From NCBI GenBank assembly GCA_032871835.1, contig CM065303.1, forward strand, positions 55,032,597-55,096,596: a DNA stretch of 64,000 bases, written 5' to 3'. Below the pieces are notes generated by a model. That model saw nothing but the letters and a program-made list of their open reading frames with translations, searched no databases and was not told where the DNA came from. This DNA comes from Dipteronia dyeriana (Eukaryota > Streptophyta > Magnoliopsida > Sapindales > Sapindaceae). Below, in pieces: positions 33,803 to 44,040 of this stretch (positions are counted from its first letter, which is position 1; each line of letters opens with the position of its first letter). Both the position numbers and the translations under genes were made by a program.

Positions 33803-34770
33803 TGTTGGAAATTTTGTAATAATCTCTCATGTTGAGGGCAAAAATTGAGTATGATAAATTCCATAGAAATGGAAGATTAAAGTGGATTCGAATTCTCCTC
33901 CGTGAGAACTTCGAAATGGTATACTCAAATTCACAAAATGGTTAATGGGTGAATGAGAAATTGAATCTCAAAGTGGACCCATTGTGTAGGGATTAAAAGG
34001 AATCCCACACTGCTTGGGGAAATCATTTATAAGTAGTTTATAAGTGAATGTGTGATATGAGCTTTCAACATGTGTGTGGCATAGAGGCTCTCTCTCGTGC
34101 GCGCAGGGGGGGGGGGTGCAAATCATGGACCCCGAACCTTGGAATGCATTACTCGTGTGTGGGCGCGACCTGCGGACACGAATGCCGCTCCGATTGGACC
34201 GTGAGAGTACAGTTAACCTTTTGCCACTTCCCTAAGTCAACGTTTTGATTGTGATGAATAAGGAAAGCTTTAATTGTTTGGATTCTGATTTCTTACTTGA
34301 TCACTAAGAATACAGAATCGAGTTTTAATTAGAAATAAATCTCTTTGGAGAATATTATCTAATTAAATTATTTCCTTATTAAATCAAAACGAATTTTCCA
34401 ATTATAATCCCGAATTAATCCCAAAACCCTAGGGTTTCGGTTTGGGTATTTAATCCCACTTATATTCTGTTCAACTTACACAGAAAATTAATTCAAGTTT
34501 CTTTTGAGCAGCCGAATTCGTTTCTTCTCTCTGTTTCTTGGTGAGTTCAAAACTCGGTTTGAGTTCTCTGGTAGTGGATAGTGCTTAGGCCTACCACTGT
34601 TGAACCGTTGTATCCTGGGAGACAATCGCCTAATACACATACGGTGTTGTCCGGCGAAATTGTCTTAAGGACACCGTGTGAAACACGGGCCTCGGATCAA
34701 ACTATTTTTCTAACGTTACTTTCTGTTTTCATTGATATTAGTCAGGTTTGTTTGCAAAATACGTTTTACA
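33803..34770 (+). repeat. Right copia LTR
   Basis: Starts TGTTGGAAATTTTG after the tract CATGTGGGGGAT. The G run is 11 long (34106-34116) against 18 in the left LTR. It stops at TTTTACA, followed by foldback-element sequence. Confidence 0.85.
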
Positions 34771-35050
34771 AAAACAACCAAAATGGTGAAGAAGGTTATT
34801 GTGAGGGCATTTTTGTCCGTTCATCATAATATGTGTCTTTTAAACATAAGTTATTAAAACAGAGATATTGATGAAAAATGTGCCTCAAAAAGTGTCATTT
34901 AATTTTTGGACTATATATATATATATATATCTTTTCAACTTATTACAAATATATTGTTTATAATTTTTAGATTTTGTAGCCTTAATCTTCTCAAAAAAGA
35001 ATTATGTATATATATATATATATATAATGTTTGAGATACGTATTTATATA

Positions 35051-35202
35051 TAGACATGACCACGGTACCGAACCATGGAATCGAACCGTAACTGGAACCG
35101 GAACCGTGGAACCGGTTTCGGAACCGTAGAGCTGAAGGTTCAGTTCCGGTTCTCCTCCGAAAAAAACCGTCCTGGAATCAGAAGTTCGGTTCTGGTTCCA
35201 GA

Positions 35203-35234
<32 letters not shown>

Positions 35235-35402
35235 TTTCTTAAGCAAAATTGTAAAAAAAAAAAAAGTAAACCGAACCGGATGGACCGTCATAACCGGAAC
35301 CGGAACCGGAACAGGAACAGTCGGTCCACTGTTCTGGTTCTAGTTCAGTTCAGAATCGGAATCGAAATCGGAACAGAACCGAACCGAACCATGGCCATGA
35401 TT
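35051..35402. mobile_element. hAT-like element rich in GGAACC repeats
   Basis: The left end GACATGACCACGGTACCGAA pairs imperfectly with the reverse complement of the right end AATCATGGCCATGGTTCGGT. The interior is built of GGAACCGG/CCGGTTCC-type repeats around a (TA)n run. Target duplication not certain because the flanks are TA-rich. It lies inside the Mutator-like element. Confidence 0.55.
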
Positions 35403-35660
35403 ATGTATATACACACTAAATATATTTTTTTGTTTTAAAAAACAAAAGAAAAATTTGATTTTTAAAAAATATCTAAAATAAATTAATGTCATTCCCTTAT
35501 TTACCAAAATACCACTCATTGGATGGAATGAACATTAGTATAATACAATGTTCGCTGAAAATAACCATTTTGAAACTAATTCCCCATCTAATGACTATTT
35601 TGATAGTGGTTATCCAAATTGATGGTAATTATCCCTTTAAGATATGAAGTTGAAAGACAT

Positions 35661-35730
35661 AGGTTATGTGAGGAATTGAACTTCAGTTAAAGTATAGTGT
35701 TCCTTTACCACTTAACTACACGACTTGATT
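35661..35730 (-). mobile_element. Possible tRNA-derived SINE fragment
   Basis: The minus strand reads GTGTAGTTAAGTGGTAAAGG (box A-like) and, about 35 bp on, GAAGTTCAATTCCTC (box B-like), the spacing of a Pol III promoter. Boundaries, poly-A tail and TSD were not identified. Confidence 0.3.
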
Positions 35731-36219
35731 TGTTAACAATTGCACAATAATTATATATAACCTGTATGAGTTGTAGAAATAAAAAAATCTGGTTAGATAA
35801 ATTTAAAATTATTCAACTGCTTAAAATTCTAATTTCGGACATAAATTAAAAAAAAATGTTGAAACTTTTAATAAAATTATATTTTTTAAAATTCATATAG
35901 CCGAGTGATGTGTCTATACTCTGTAGGAGACTATTAATATCAATTGTAATAAGCATGATTAGGAATACAACTCCCAGTATATGAGGATATTTCTATACAC
36001 ACATCTTGTAATTAAATAAACAAATGTTATACTCGGATTTCTAATTTATTTGGGTAATTGAATTATAAACGTGTCTTTTAGTATAAAACTAGAGGGTGCA
36101 AAATAAATAAATAAAAATTAAATGTTATTTTGGACTTTTTAAAAAATAATTGATTTAAAAGTAAATTTATTAAATTTAAAATTTTACTTATCCAAAAAAA
36201 TAATAATTTTAATTTATTT

Positions 36220-36479
36220 AAGAGATCATTTTTAGTGGAAACCGATATGTTTTCTAAAATAAATCCATATCGGTTTTTCCAATGTCATTTTAAATTGCAA
36301 CCGATATCTTTTGTATAATAAATCAACATCGGTTGCTTCTTGAAACCGATGTCTTTTTAAACTGTAATAGTTAAGATATCAGTTTTTGTATGAACTGATG
36401 TTTTAATTTTTTTTTTTAAAATTGGTTACATAAAAACTGATGTAAAGAGCCCATGTCTTTTACCATTTTTGTGGTAGTG
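36220..36479. mobile_element. Terminus of a CACTA (En/Spm-type) element
   Basis: Ends in GTGGTAGTG (36471-36479), the complement of a CACTACCAC tip. Within 250 bp there are eight copies of ACCGATRT/AYATCGGT-like subterminal motifs in both orientations (36239, 36270, 36298, 36327, 36343, 36378, 36391, 36427). The opposite end was not found, so this is a fragment or a short deletion derivative. Confidence 0.6.
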
Positions 36480-36562
36480 ATTAACACAAATGATTTACAA
36501 AATACAATCAACCAAATTAATTATACATCAAAAACGAATTCCTTTCTTTTATATAAAATAAA

Positions 36563-36741
36563 AGAGTAATGTTAGACGTTCCGGATTCTATTCTCAAATT
36601 CTGTCATAAAAGATGTAGTACATGAGGTGTCAACATCATATCAGTCACCGTATAAATGTATAATCTCATGATTTATAAGATGTTGACACCTCATATGTCA
36701 CATCATTTAGGAAAAGAATATGGAACATCTAGCATTACTCA
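36563..36741. mobile_element. Small MITE, AGAGTAATG family, copy 5
   Basis: About 179 bp, ends AGAGTAATGTTAGACGTTCC and GGAACATCTAGCATTACTC. Internal inverted repeat ATGAGGTGTCAACATC / GATGTTGACACCTCAT. Confidence 0.8.
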
Positions 36742-36823
36742 GAATAAAAACACAAACTTTTTAATCATTTTGAATATCATACCAAACAAAACATTTAAAT
36801 GGCATTACTCCTCTAATCTATAA

Positions 36824-36908
36824 TGATACGTCCACTTCTAATCTCAGGTCAGGAAATCACTATGATGCTACGTCCACTTCTAATCTCAGGTCAGGAAATC
36901 ACTATGAT
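36824..36908 (+). repeat. Tandem duplication, 42-bp unit
   Basis: TACGTCCACTTCTAATCTCA through GGTCAGGAAATCACTATGAT occurs twice with a 42-bp period and one or two differences. Confidence 0.9.
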
Positions 36909-37613
36909 CCTAGATTTAATTTTAAGCAACTTTTCTTTTATTGGATGAAGGAAACGCTTATAAAATAAAAAAAATAAATAAATGAATACATAACTAAATA
37001 CTATCGATGAACTTTTACTTATAAATTATTATTTTTTAGATCTATTGGTTACTTTATAATTTACTATTACAACTATTTTTATAAGTTACTTTATAATTTA
37101 CTATTACAATTATTTTTAGAAGTAACATACTTTTGATACGATAGATTCGAATATGAAATAAGATTGAATTATTTGAAGAGAATTACATATAATTAAATTT
37201 GAACTTGTGGATCTAAAAGATGTTTAATATAATGAAAAAGCATGCATGGTGGGTGGGCGCTACTAATAAGCTAGCAAAGGCGAAGAGGATGCCAGATCCT
37301 CTGCCCGATCTTGTAGGTGGTTGACTGGTTGTAATATCAAATATATGATCAACAAAGAGAACAGGAGATTAGGTTGGTTTGGATTTGTAAACACACAAGG
37401 CAGCATTAAATAAGTGCTTGTAGACCAGTAGATGAATGAATCAATGAAAGGAAAAGCACTTCTGATCATATTAGTTTATGCTCATTGGACCAGCCCTGAT
37501 TTCATTTCATACTATTTTATTTTCTACTCTAAATCATAAATTAATAATTGTACACAGTAATTATTATTATTGTTTTTTTTTACGATATCTATCTATCCAT
37601 CTATCTAGACCAA

Positions 37614-37616
<3 letters not shown>

Positions 37617-37665
<49 letters not shown>
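37617..37665. repeat. (TA)n microsatellite
   Basis: Alternating TA run of about 49 bp. Confidence 0.95.
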
Positions 37666-37668
<3 letters not shown>

Positions 37669-37679
37669 AGTCTTTTACC

Positions 37680-37765
37680 ATCTATAGAATTCGAACCGCT
37701 AACTTGAAAGTCATTTATCCAAATCTCAAACTTGTCCATAAACTAGCCGAGCTACACACATAGAG
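37680..37765 (-). mobile_element. Probable tRNA-derived SINE or tRNA-like fragment
   Basis: The minus strand carries TAGCTCGGCTAGTT (good box A) and, about 50 bp downstream, GGTTCGAATTC (perfect box B). The intervening sequence does not fold as a tRNA that I can recognise, so a SINE head is likelier than a functional tRNA gene. Confidence 0.4.
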
Positions 37766-37829
37766 GTGTATACAATAGTTATTGATTGTGAGATCTAGAA
37801 TACCTTTTTGCAAAGTTGAATCGAAAAAC

Positions 37830-38163
37830 GTTGTTTTTATTTTCATATATATAATTTCAAGTCAATAAACACTAATATAACTTCATCAGTGCGTTTGATA
37901 TGTACTATTAGATTTACATACTTCAATTCAAAGTGTACTTATTAAAATTTCTTCATAATAAGCGATCCATGTATAATGCACTTATATAGCGTTGTTTTTA
38001 TTTTCATATGTTTATATATATAAAAAAAAATTCAAGTCAGTACACACTAATATAACTTCATCAGTATGTTGGATACGTACTATTAGATTTACATACTTCG
38101 ATTCAAAGTGAATGCACTTATTAAAATTTCTCCATAATAAGTGATCCACGTATAATACACTTA
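37830..38163 (+). repeat. Tandem duplication, 161-bp unit
   Basis: The blocks GTTGTTTTTATTTTCATAT, ACACTAATATAACTTCATCA and CTATTAGATTTACATACTTC recur with a 161-bp period (37830 and 37991). The copies differ by small indels and substitutions. Confidence 0.88.
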
Positions 38164-38360
38164 TATAAGTTATATCGGTATACACAGATAGAAAAACCGA
38201 TATATATATTATAAGTATTACAACGTTCTTAGTCATATGTACATTAGCAAATGTAGGTGTCTAAGGTTGATTCATTGAGATGTAAAATGTATAAGGTTGA
38301 TTCACTGAGATGTAAAATGTTCAAATTTGATTTAATAAAGAAAAGGATAATATATATATA

Positions 38361-38750
38361 GTGGTTCTCTTATAAGAGATCCCTTAATTAATTTTGGTAA
38401 AGATTTTAATGAAATCACATCAATTTTTATGAATTTTGATCTGATTTTTTATGTGGATGATAAACTATATATATAATATGTGTGTGAATAGAATTTAAGA
38501 ATTTTCCAAACACTATAACTATATTTCTGGATTTTTTTCTATATGTCATCAATTTTCCGATGTCCTCATATTTAATAAATTCGGGATAAATAATTCTAGT
38601 GTTTGTAAAATTCTCAAATTTTAATCATTTGTAGATTTCATTGAACTTATCATCCATACAAAATTATGGATCAAAATTTATAAAAATCGATATAATTTCA
38701 ATAAGGACTTTACTAAAATTAAAATAAAGAATCTCATAAGGGAGAACCAA
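38361..38750. mobile_element. Foldback MITE of a microsatellite-associated family, copy 2
   Basis: Ends GTGGTTCTCTTATAAGAGAT and ATCTCATAAGGGAGAACCA. TA-rich tracts on both sides. Full palindromic layout as in the copy at 2742. Confidence 0.8.
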
Positions 38751-39022
38751 TATATATTAATTTGTATGATTAGGGTGGTGGTCCTTAATGCATAGATTAT
38801 TAATATTTAATATTATACCTTTAGTAGGAAGCCAAGTCAAAGGAGGATCGTTGATGATTTTTTTTGTGGGTCACGAAAATGACATTCATGGGCAACAATT
38901 ACAATGGACCACTTGAAAAAGAATAATTAAATTCCATTTATACATCAACTAATATTGAAAGCTTAGACCAACAGAAAAAAAAATGCATGTGGGGTGTGAC
39001 CCACTCATGACTTGTAATCCAT

Positions 39023-39026
<4 letters not shown>

Positions 39027-39097
<71 letters not shown>
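39027..39097. repeat. (TA)n microsatellite
   Basis: About 70 bp of alternating TA, next to a foldback MITE. Confidence 0.95.
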
Positions 39098-39100
<3 letters not shown>

Positions 39101-39477
39101 TCTCCTATAAAGAATCATTCATTTTAATTTTAATAAGAACCTTAATGAAATCACTTCAATTTTTATAAATTTTTATTTGAATTTTTCTGTGAGTTTAATG
39201 AAATCTACATATTAGTAAAATTTGAGAATTTTTCAAGTAGTAGAACAATTTTTTCCAATTTTATTAAATATGAAGGTATCGGAAAAATATATGAAATATA
39301 GAAAAAATCAAGAAAAATAGTTATAGTACTTGAAAAATTCTCAAAATTTCTTTATAGGTAGATTTTATTGAACTTATCATCATAAAAAAAATCAAATCAA
39401 AATTCATAAAAAACGATGTAATTTCATCTAGATATTTACCGAATTTAAAATGTATGATCCCTTAGAAGAGAGCCACT
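39098..39477. mobile_element. Foldback MITE of a microsatellite-associated family, copy 3
   Basis: Left end CTCCTATAAAGAATCATTCA, right end TGATCCCTTAGAAGAGAGCC. Shared blocks AATGAAATCTACATATTAG and GAGAATTTTTCAAGTAGTAG. A (TA)n run lies on its left and an alternating purine-pyrimidine tract on its right. Confidence 0.75.
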
Positions 39478-39478
39478 C

Positions 39479-39530
39479 ACGTATACGCACGTGCACACGC
39501 GCGCGCGCACACACACACATATATATAATA
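39479..39530. repeat. Alternating purine-pyrimidine tract (potential Z-DNA)
   Basis: ACGCACGTGCACACGCGCGC continues into (CA)n and (TA)n: about 50 bp of nearly strict alternation including a CGCGCGCG core. Confidence 0.85.
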
Positions 39531-40141
39531 TGATTTTAACCCTATGTCAAAAAAGAAAGCAATCAAAATTAAACCAGAGATTCCATTACAGTGTTTAGTA
39601 ACGTTATTTTTTTTGTCGGATGAATTTTATTGATGAATGAATAGAAATATGGAAACCTGAATGATATGTTTTTTTTCCCCTCACATTTGAATATATTGTC
39701 AACATGTTTGTTTGTTTGTTTGTTTTTTAAAATAAATTTGTTTTAAAACAAGTATTTGACATTTATACCATTATTAATATTAATTATTATATATCATAAT
39801 GCAAACAACTAATAAAATTATTTAACAAATTCTAAACTATTTTATGTAAATTTTGATACGATATTATTCATAATTACAATATGATAAATAATGATATAGA
39901 AATTGTTTTATTTTTTTTAACTAAAATGTGAAGGTTCAACAATGATGGTGAAAATGACGGTGTGATTTAGCATTTTTTTTTTAAATATTCTTTAACCATA
40001 AGTAATAAGTTAAAAGAATAAAAACTTATATCATATAAAATAAAATCGAAAATATATTATCTTTGGTTGGATAATCTTGAAAGAAAACATATTAAATGCA
40101 TCCAATGATTTGAAATTAAGTGAAAAGTTATGATTTTCGAT

Positions 40142-40147
<6 letters not shown>

Positions 40148-40181
<34 letters not shown>
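40148..40181. repeat. (TA)n microsatellite
   Basis: Alternating TA run. Confidence 0.95.
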
Positions 40182-40184
<3 letters not shown>

Positions 40185-40248
40185 TTGTCTATCTATTAAA
40201 AAAAACAAACAAAAACAATTTAATAGGTCCAAACTCATTAAATAATAA

Positions 40249-40798
40249 GGTCACGTTTGGTTACCATGAGGGAATGATATTTGGAATGATAATGAGAATG
40301 TGAGAATGAAAATGAGAATAAGAAGGAAAAGAAAATTGATTTTTTGTTTTTGTTTTGTTGGAACTTTAGAATTAGTCTTTGAATCAATATTATTTTGTTC
40401 GGTTAACAACTAAATAGAATGGACTTAACTGTATTTTGACCAAAATACCTCTAATAACAAAACATTTATAATAATATGATATATTATAGATAATAATAAT
40501 AAAATATAAATTATATAATATAAAATAATATATATAATATATAATAATAATATATTTATATATTGGAAAGGAGGGTATTTTGGCATAGAGATGGGGTCTA
40601 GGATGTTATCTATGGAATATCAATTTTGGCTTGGATTTGGAAAGGGTATTCCATTGATTTTTCGATGGAAAGCTCATTCCACCAAAGTGATAGAATCAAC
40701 ATTCCAATGAAATCCTCGGTCCATTACATTTTAGCAAAACAAACATTTGGAGCAGCTTTCTTTTCATTACATTCCAATCCACCCAACCAAACATCGTC
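40249..40798. mobile_element. Tourist-like MITE, related to the one at 290-532
   Basis: About 550 bp. The left end GGTCACGTTTGGTTACC after TAA pairs with the right end AACCAAACATCGTC. The interior includes an AT-rich core and AATGG/CCATT repeats shared with the element at the left window edge. Confidence 0.65.
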
Positions 40799-42472
40799 TA
40801 CGAGTAAAAATCAAATGGGGACCCCTAACTTGTAAGAACTGAAAAATGAAAATAAGTTGATTATAAAAATACTCATGTTTATATAACGTGTAGATTTATT
40901 AATAGAAGGCAAGAGAATGATGTATATATGAATAGATTTCACAATGCAATAGACAGTCTTTTAGTTTGGGTTGTGTAAGGTTATTGGGATTTTTTTAAAG
41001 GTGAACATGTAGATGAATATGAAAAAACTTCAAAATTATAAGAATTCTTTTCTCATATAGTGAACATTAATCAGTATTAGTTTAATATCTCTTATAATTT
41101 GTCAAAATTCAAAATTCATCATAAATCTTTATTCAGTATACATATAAACTTATCAATAGAATCCAATTACCTTATATTAATAGAAATTTAGAGTAGAAGT
41201 TTTGGGGTTTAATAATGTGAAAAATTGAGTGGGAGTGAAAACGAGTGAACTTCGCAAAAGAGTCAAAACTTAAAAGTGGCTAAGGTCTACGACTTTAAAG
41301 GAGGCGCTGCGTTTTGATTTTTGAACAACGACTTGTTAGTTTCTAAAATTCTAAAAAGAGTCAGATCCAGAACCACTCGTGAGTTTGATACAGTTTTGAA
41401 TGTCGGAGACTTTTATCAATCAATTTTTATATATATATTGGAATTGACATCAATATATCTAAATTCCACAATATAAATGTCTTCTCATTTGACTTTCTAA
41501 TTACTAAATTAACTTCATCATTGTCTCTAAATCCACCTAATTAATTGAGGCTGATACACAATTATTTGTCATTTCGTCACCAGGTTATCATGTATTTATG
41601 TTTGTAAAATGGGTTAATTGCACAAATAACCTAGATTTTAGGAAAAACTGCACGCATACTCAACATTTCCTTTTATTAACGATGCCGCCGTTAGATATAA
41701 CCGTTGACCAACGTGAGGATGCGAAAAGTAAAAAATTCCCCTCAATTTTAATTAGGGCCGACATGGAGTGGCATTTCAGAAATTAATTTTTACCTCAAAT
41801 ATTCAAATAATTACCAATTCACCCCAACTCATTTCCATCAAGGAGGGATCTCCGCCTCCTCCCATAAAGGCAGGGAACCTCCTCTACCTATAGGAGGCTG
41901 CGATGCCTCCAAATATAAGGTGGAGTTGCACAGGCCACCCTTTTTTATTGTGGAGGAGACTCACTGCCAGGAGCGAAGGCAAAGGGGGGTCCAAAGGGGC
42001 CATGGCCCCCCAGCCAATCAAAAATTTAAGAAATTTTACTTATATTTATACTATGATATTATATATAAATGGTATTTTAACTTGGACCCTATTTTATTCA
42101 TTAATAAATTAATTTCTTCCATAATTAGTTATTTATTTTATTAAGCCAAAATCAATCCCTTTCGGTATTTATTTTATTTTATAATTTCATACATTAATTC
42201 CTAATCTAATCTATATATGGGTTACACATTTATATTATAGTTACAAAACTAATTTTCAATCATTAGATTTCAATCCAAAGGTCTATATAAGAATTAAAGA
42301 TTTGAAATTTTAAAAGAATTTAAAACTAAAATGAATTAACCTCATCTCGTAATTATCCCTATAACTATACATGAACTATATAGTACTTAACATAGTTTGT
42401 TTACTCGTAGTTTTTCGATTTGATCGTTAAAATTATTTTTATGAACTTCTAAGATTTTAGGTTTGAGATTAT
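40799..42472. other. Spacer, no gene seen
   Basis: The part near 41800-42010 is more GC-rich (GGAGGCTGCGATGCCTCC, GGCCATGGCCCCCC) and looks like decayed repeat DNA. It shares a GGCCCC block with 9355-9400. ORFs are short and unconvincing. Confidence 0.45.
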
Positions 42473-43324
42473 AAATTTTAGTGAGGAAACAAAAAATAGC
42501 CATAGGAAACATTAAATTTTCGTTAGTAACGACTTTTGAAATTTTAATCGTCAACAACCAAATTTTTTTAAAAAATTCAGTGTATGTCCATAAATTATAA
42601 AAATACCCATGGATTTAATTTTTTCTTAAAAACTTGAACCAAACTTGAAATCACGACTCAAAACATGAAACTTGAAATCTTGACTAAATTAGAATGTTGA
42701 AACTTGAAATCTTGACTAAATTGAAATGTTAAAACTTGAAATGTTTTGAGTTTCTAGGTTTTTTGTTTTATCTTGAAACTTGAAAACTTAACTAAATTAA
42801 AATGTTGAAACTTGAAATCTTAACAAAATTGAAATGTTATGGGTTTTTAGGTTTTTCATTTTTCCCCCTTTTTCTACAGATCACATCATTGGTGGAGGGG
42901 GAGCTCGACGACGTTGTTGGACGGTCGTGAAGCTCAGGTGACGGCACACCGGCGATGTCGCGTGAGAGAGAAGAGAGGAGAGAGAAAAAGAGGTGTAAGA
43001 GAGGGAAATAGAGGAGAGAGAGAGAAAGAGAGGTTCGATGAGAGAGAGAGAGGAGGCCGGTGACGATTCGCAGGCCTTCATGACGACACCAACGATGATT
43101 CACAGACACATTACCAACGGGGAGAGGAGAGGAGAGGAGAGGAGAGGAGAGAGAAATAAAAAGATAAAGAGAGAGAGTGTGTGTTTGGAGATGGTTTTTA
43201 TATGAGGGTATTCAACTAATTTCTCAAAAAAGTGGTCATTAATGAATAAATTTTCGTTTGTGGTTAAAAACGAATTTTCTATGTTATATGTGGTTTAATT
43301 TTAGCAATTTCCACTAAATTTTAA
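42473..43324. mobile_element. 0.85-kb non-autonomous TIR element
   Basis: The left end TAAATTTTAGTGAGGAAACA pairs with the reverse complement of the right end TAAATTTTAGTGGAAATTGC. AAATTTTCGTT/AACGAAAATTT blocks follow on both sides. The interior carries a degenerate 38-bp tandem repeat (GAAACTTGAAATCTTGACTA, 42655-42840) and a long GA-rich stretch (42960-43170). The minus-strand ORF at 42837-43109 is mostly the translation of the GA repeat. Confidence 0.5.
42960..43172. repeat. GA-rich simple repeat
   Basis: GAGAGA and GGAGAGGAGA runs, including a perfect GGAGA array near 43120-43150. Confidence 0.9.
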
Positions 43325-43949
43325 TAAAGATTTTAATTTTATCTTTCAAGCTTGTGTTATTATATATCTATTATTCTGTTCGGTTGTTAATATAGTTTTG
43401 ATAACTTTATTTTACTCATTTGTTATTTAAATTTGTTCACAATTCTTTATATGTAATTTTTTTTTTACATGAATATTATAAAGTTAAATTATAAGTGTAT
43501 AAATAATCATTTTTTAAATATATTAATAATATAATGATATTTTTGTACAGATTCTTTGATTAAGGAACTATTGAAAAGATATGTCATCTATGCAACAAAA
43601 TAAAATATCTACAATTATAGATACAATTGGGGTTCCATTCGCACTTTAATTATTCTTGGTGTAAAATGATGATTTTATCCCTAGACGACCCTCGGATCGT
43701 TAAGTCGGTCATCAGTCAAACCATTAGTCAACATTTTTTAAGAGAGGTTCGTGTAATAAAATGAAAAGCTAAATATACATGCAGTTCTTCCTAAATGCAG
43801 GGATGTTTGTGCAAATAACCTTGTAAACGTTTTGGATAAGCTCGTAGTAAAAATCAAGACTACAGGTAATAGGCGTACAACAAGTACAGCATCATTAGGT
43901 AACGAACGATACTGTTGTTATGATATGACCGTAAGTTGTAACTTAACTG

Positions 43950-44040
43950 TAGACTAAAGTGGCATATCACCGTTCGGTAGAGGTTGTCCACTCTCTTTCT
44001 ATATCCGGTGGTTAGGGATTCGAGTCTCACAATATGTATT
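43950..44040 (+). mobile_element. Possible tRNA-derived SINE fragment
   Basis: A box A-like TTCGGTAGAGGTTGTCC near 43973 is followed after about 30 bp by GGGATTCGAGTCTCAC (box B-like). The downstream sequence resembles unique SINE bodies, but the ends were not defined. Confidence 0.35.

Larger units (their letters stand above)
27296..34770 (+). mobile_element. Decayed Ty1/copia retrotransposon with extended terminal repeats
   Basis: A copia element in sense orientation: LTR (27734-28708), PBS (28787-28796), gag, integrase, RT and RNase H, then LTR (33803-34770). The terminal duplication is longer than the LTR: 27296-27733 also matches 33365-33802, which is the element's own 3' untranslated region. 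The left edge therefore starts inside a 3'UTR and the right edge stops about 78 bp before the PBS-proximal end seen on the left. No clean TSD is present. The coding part has at least four stops and three frameshifts, so the copy is dead. Confidence 0.88.
26916..35635. mobile_element. Mutator-like foldback element, split by later insertions
   Basis: The arms at about 26916-27180 and 35403-35635 are inverted complements, with GGATAATTATCCC tips and shared ATGATCATT, ACCAAAATACCACTCATT and TACACACACTAAATATA blocks. The flanks are an exact 10-bp duplication, TTTAAGATAT (26906-26915 and 35636-35645), as Mutator-like elements make. The part inside the arms repeats a CTTTTCAACTTATT...TTTTTAGATTTT unit (27210 and 34931). 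The copia element and a hAT-like element account for most of its present length. No transposase is visible. Confidence 0.8.

Noticed and set aside
37478..37763. ORFs translating as Tyr-Ile repeats (also near 2287 and 38983)
   Set aside because: Produced by (TA)n microsatellites.
42837..43109. Ser/Leu-rich minus-strand ORF
   Set aside because: It is largely the translation of the GA-rich repeat within a transposon-like element.
43640..43810. Block resembling 41590-41790 (GTTAATTGCACAAATAACC and GTTTGTGCAAATAACC)
   Set aside because: Shared words are short and no paired termini were found, so an element could not be supported.
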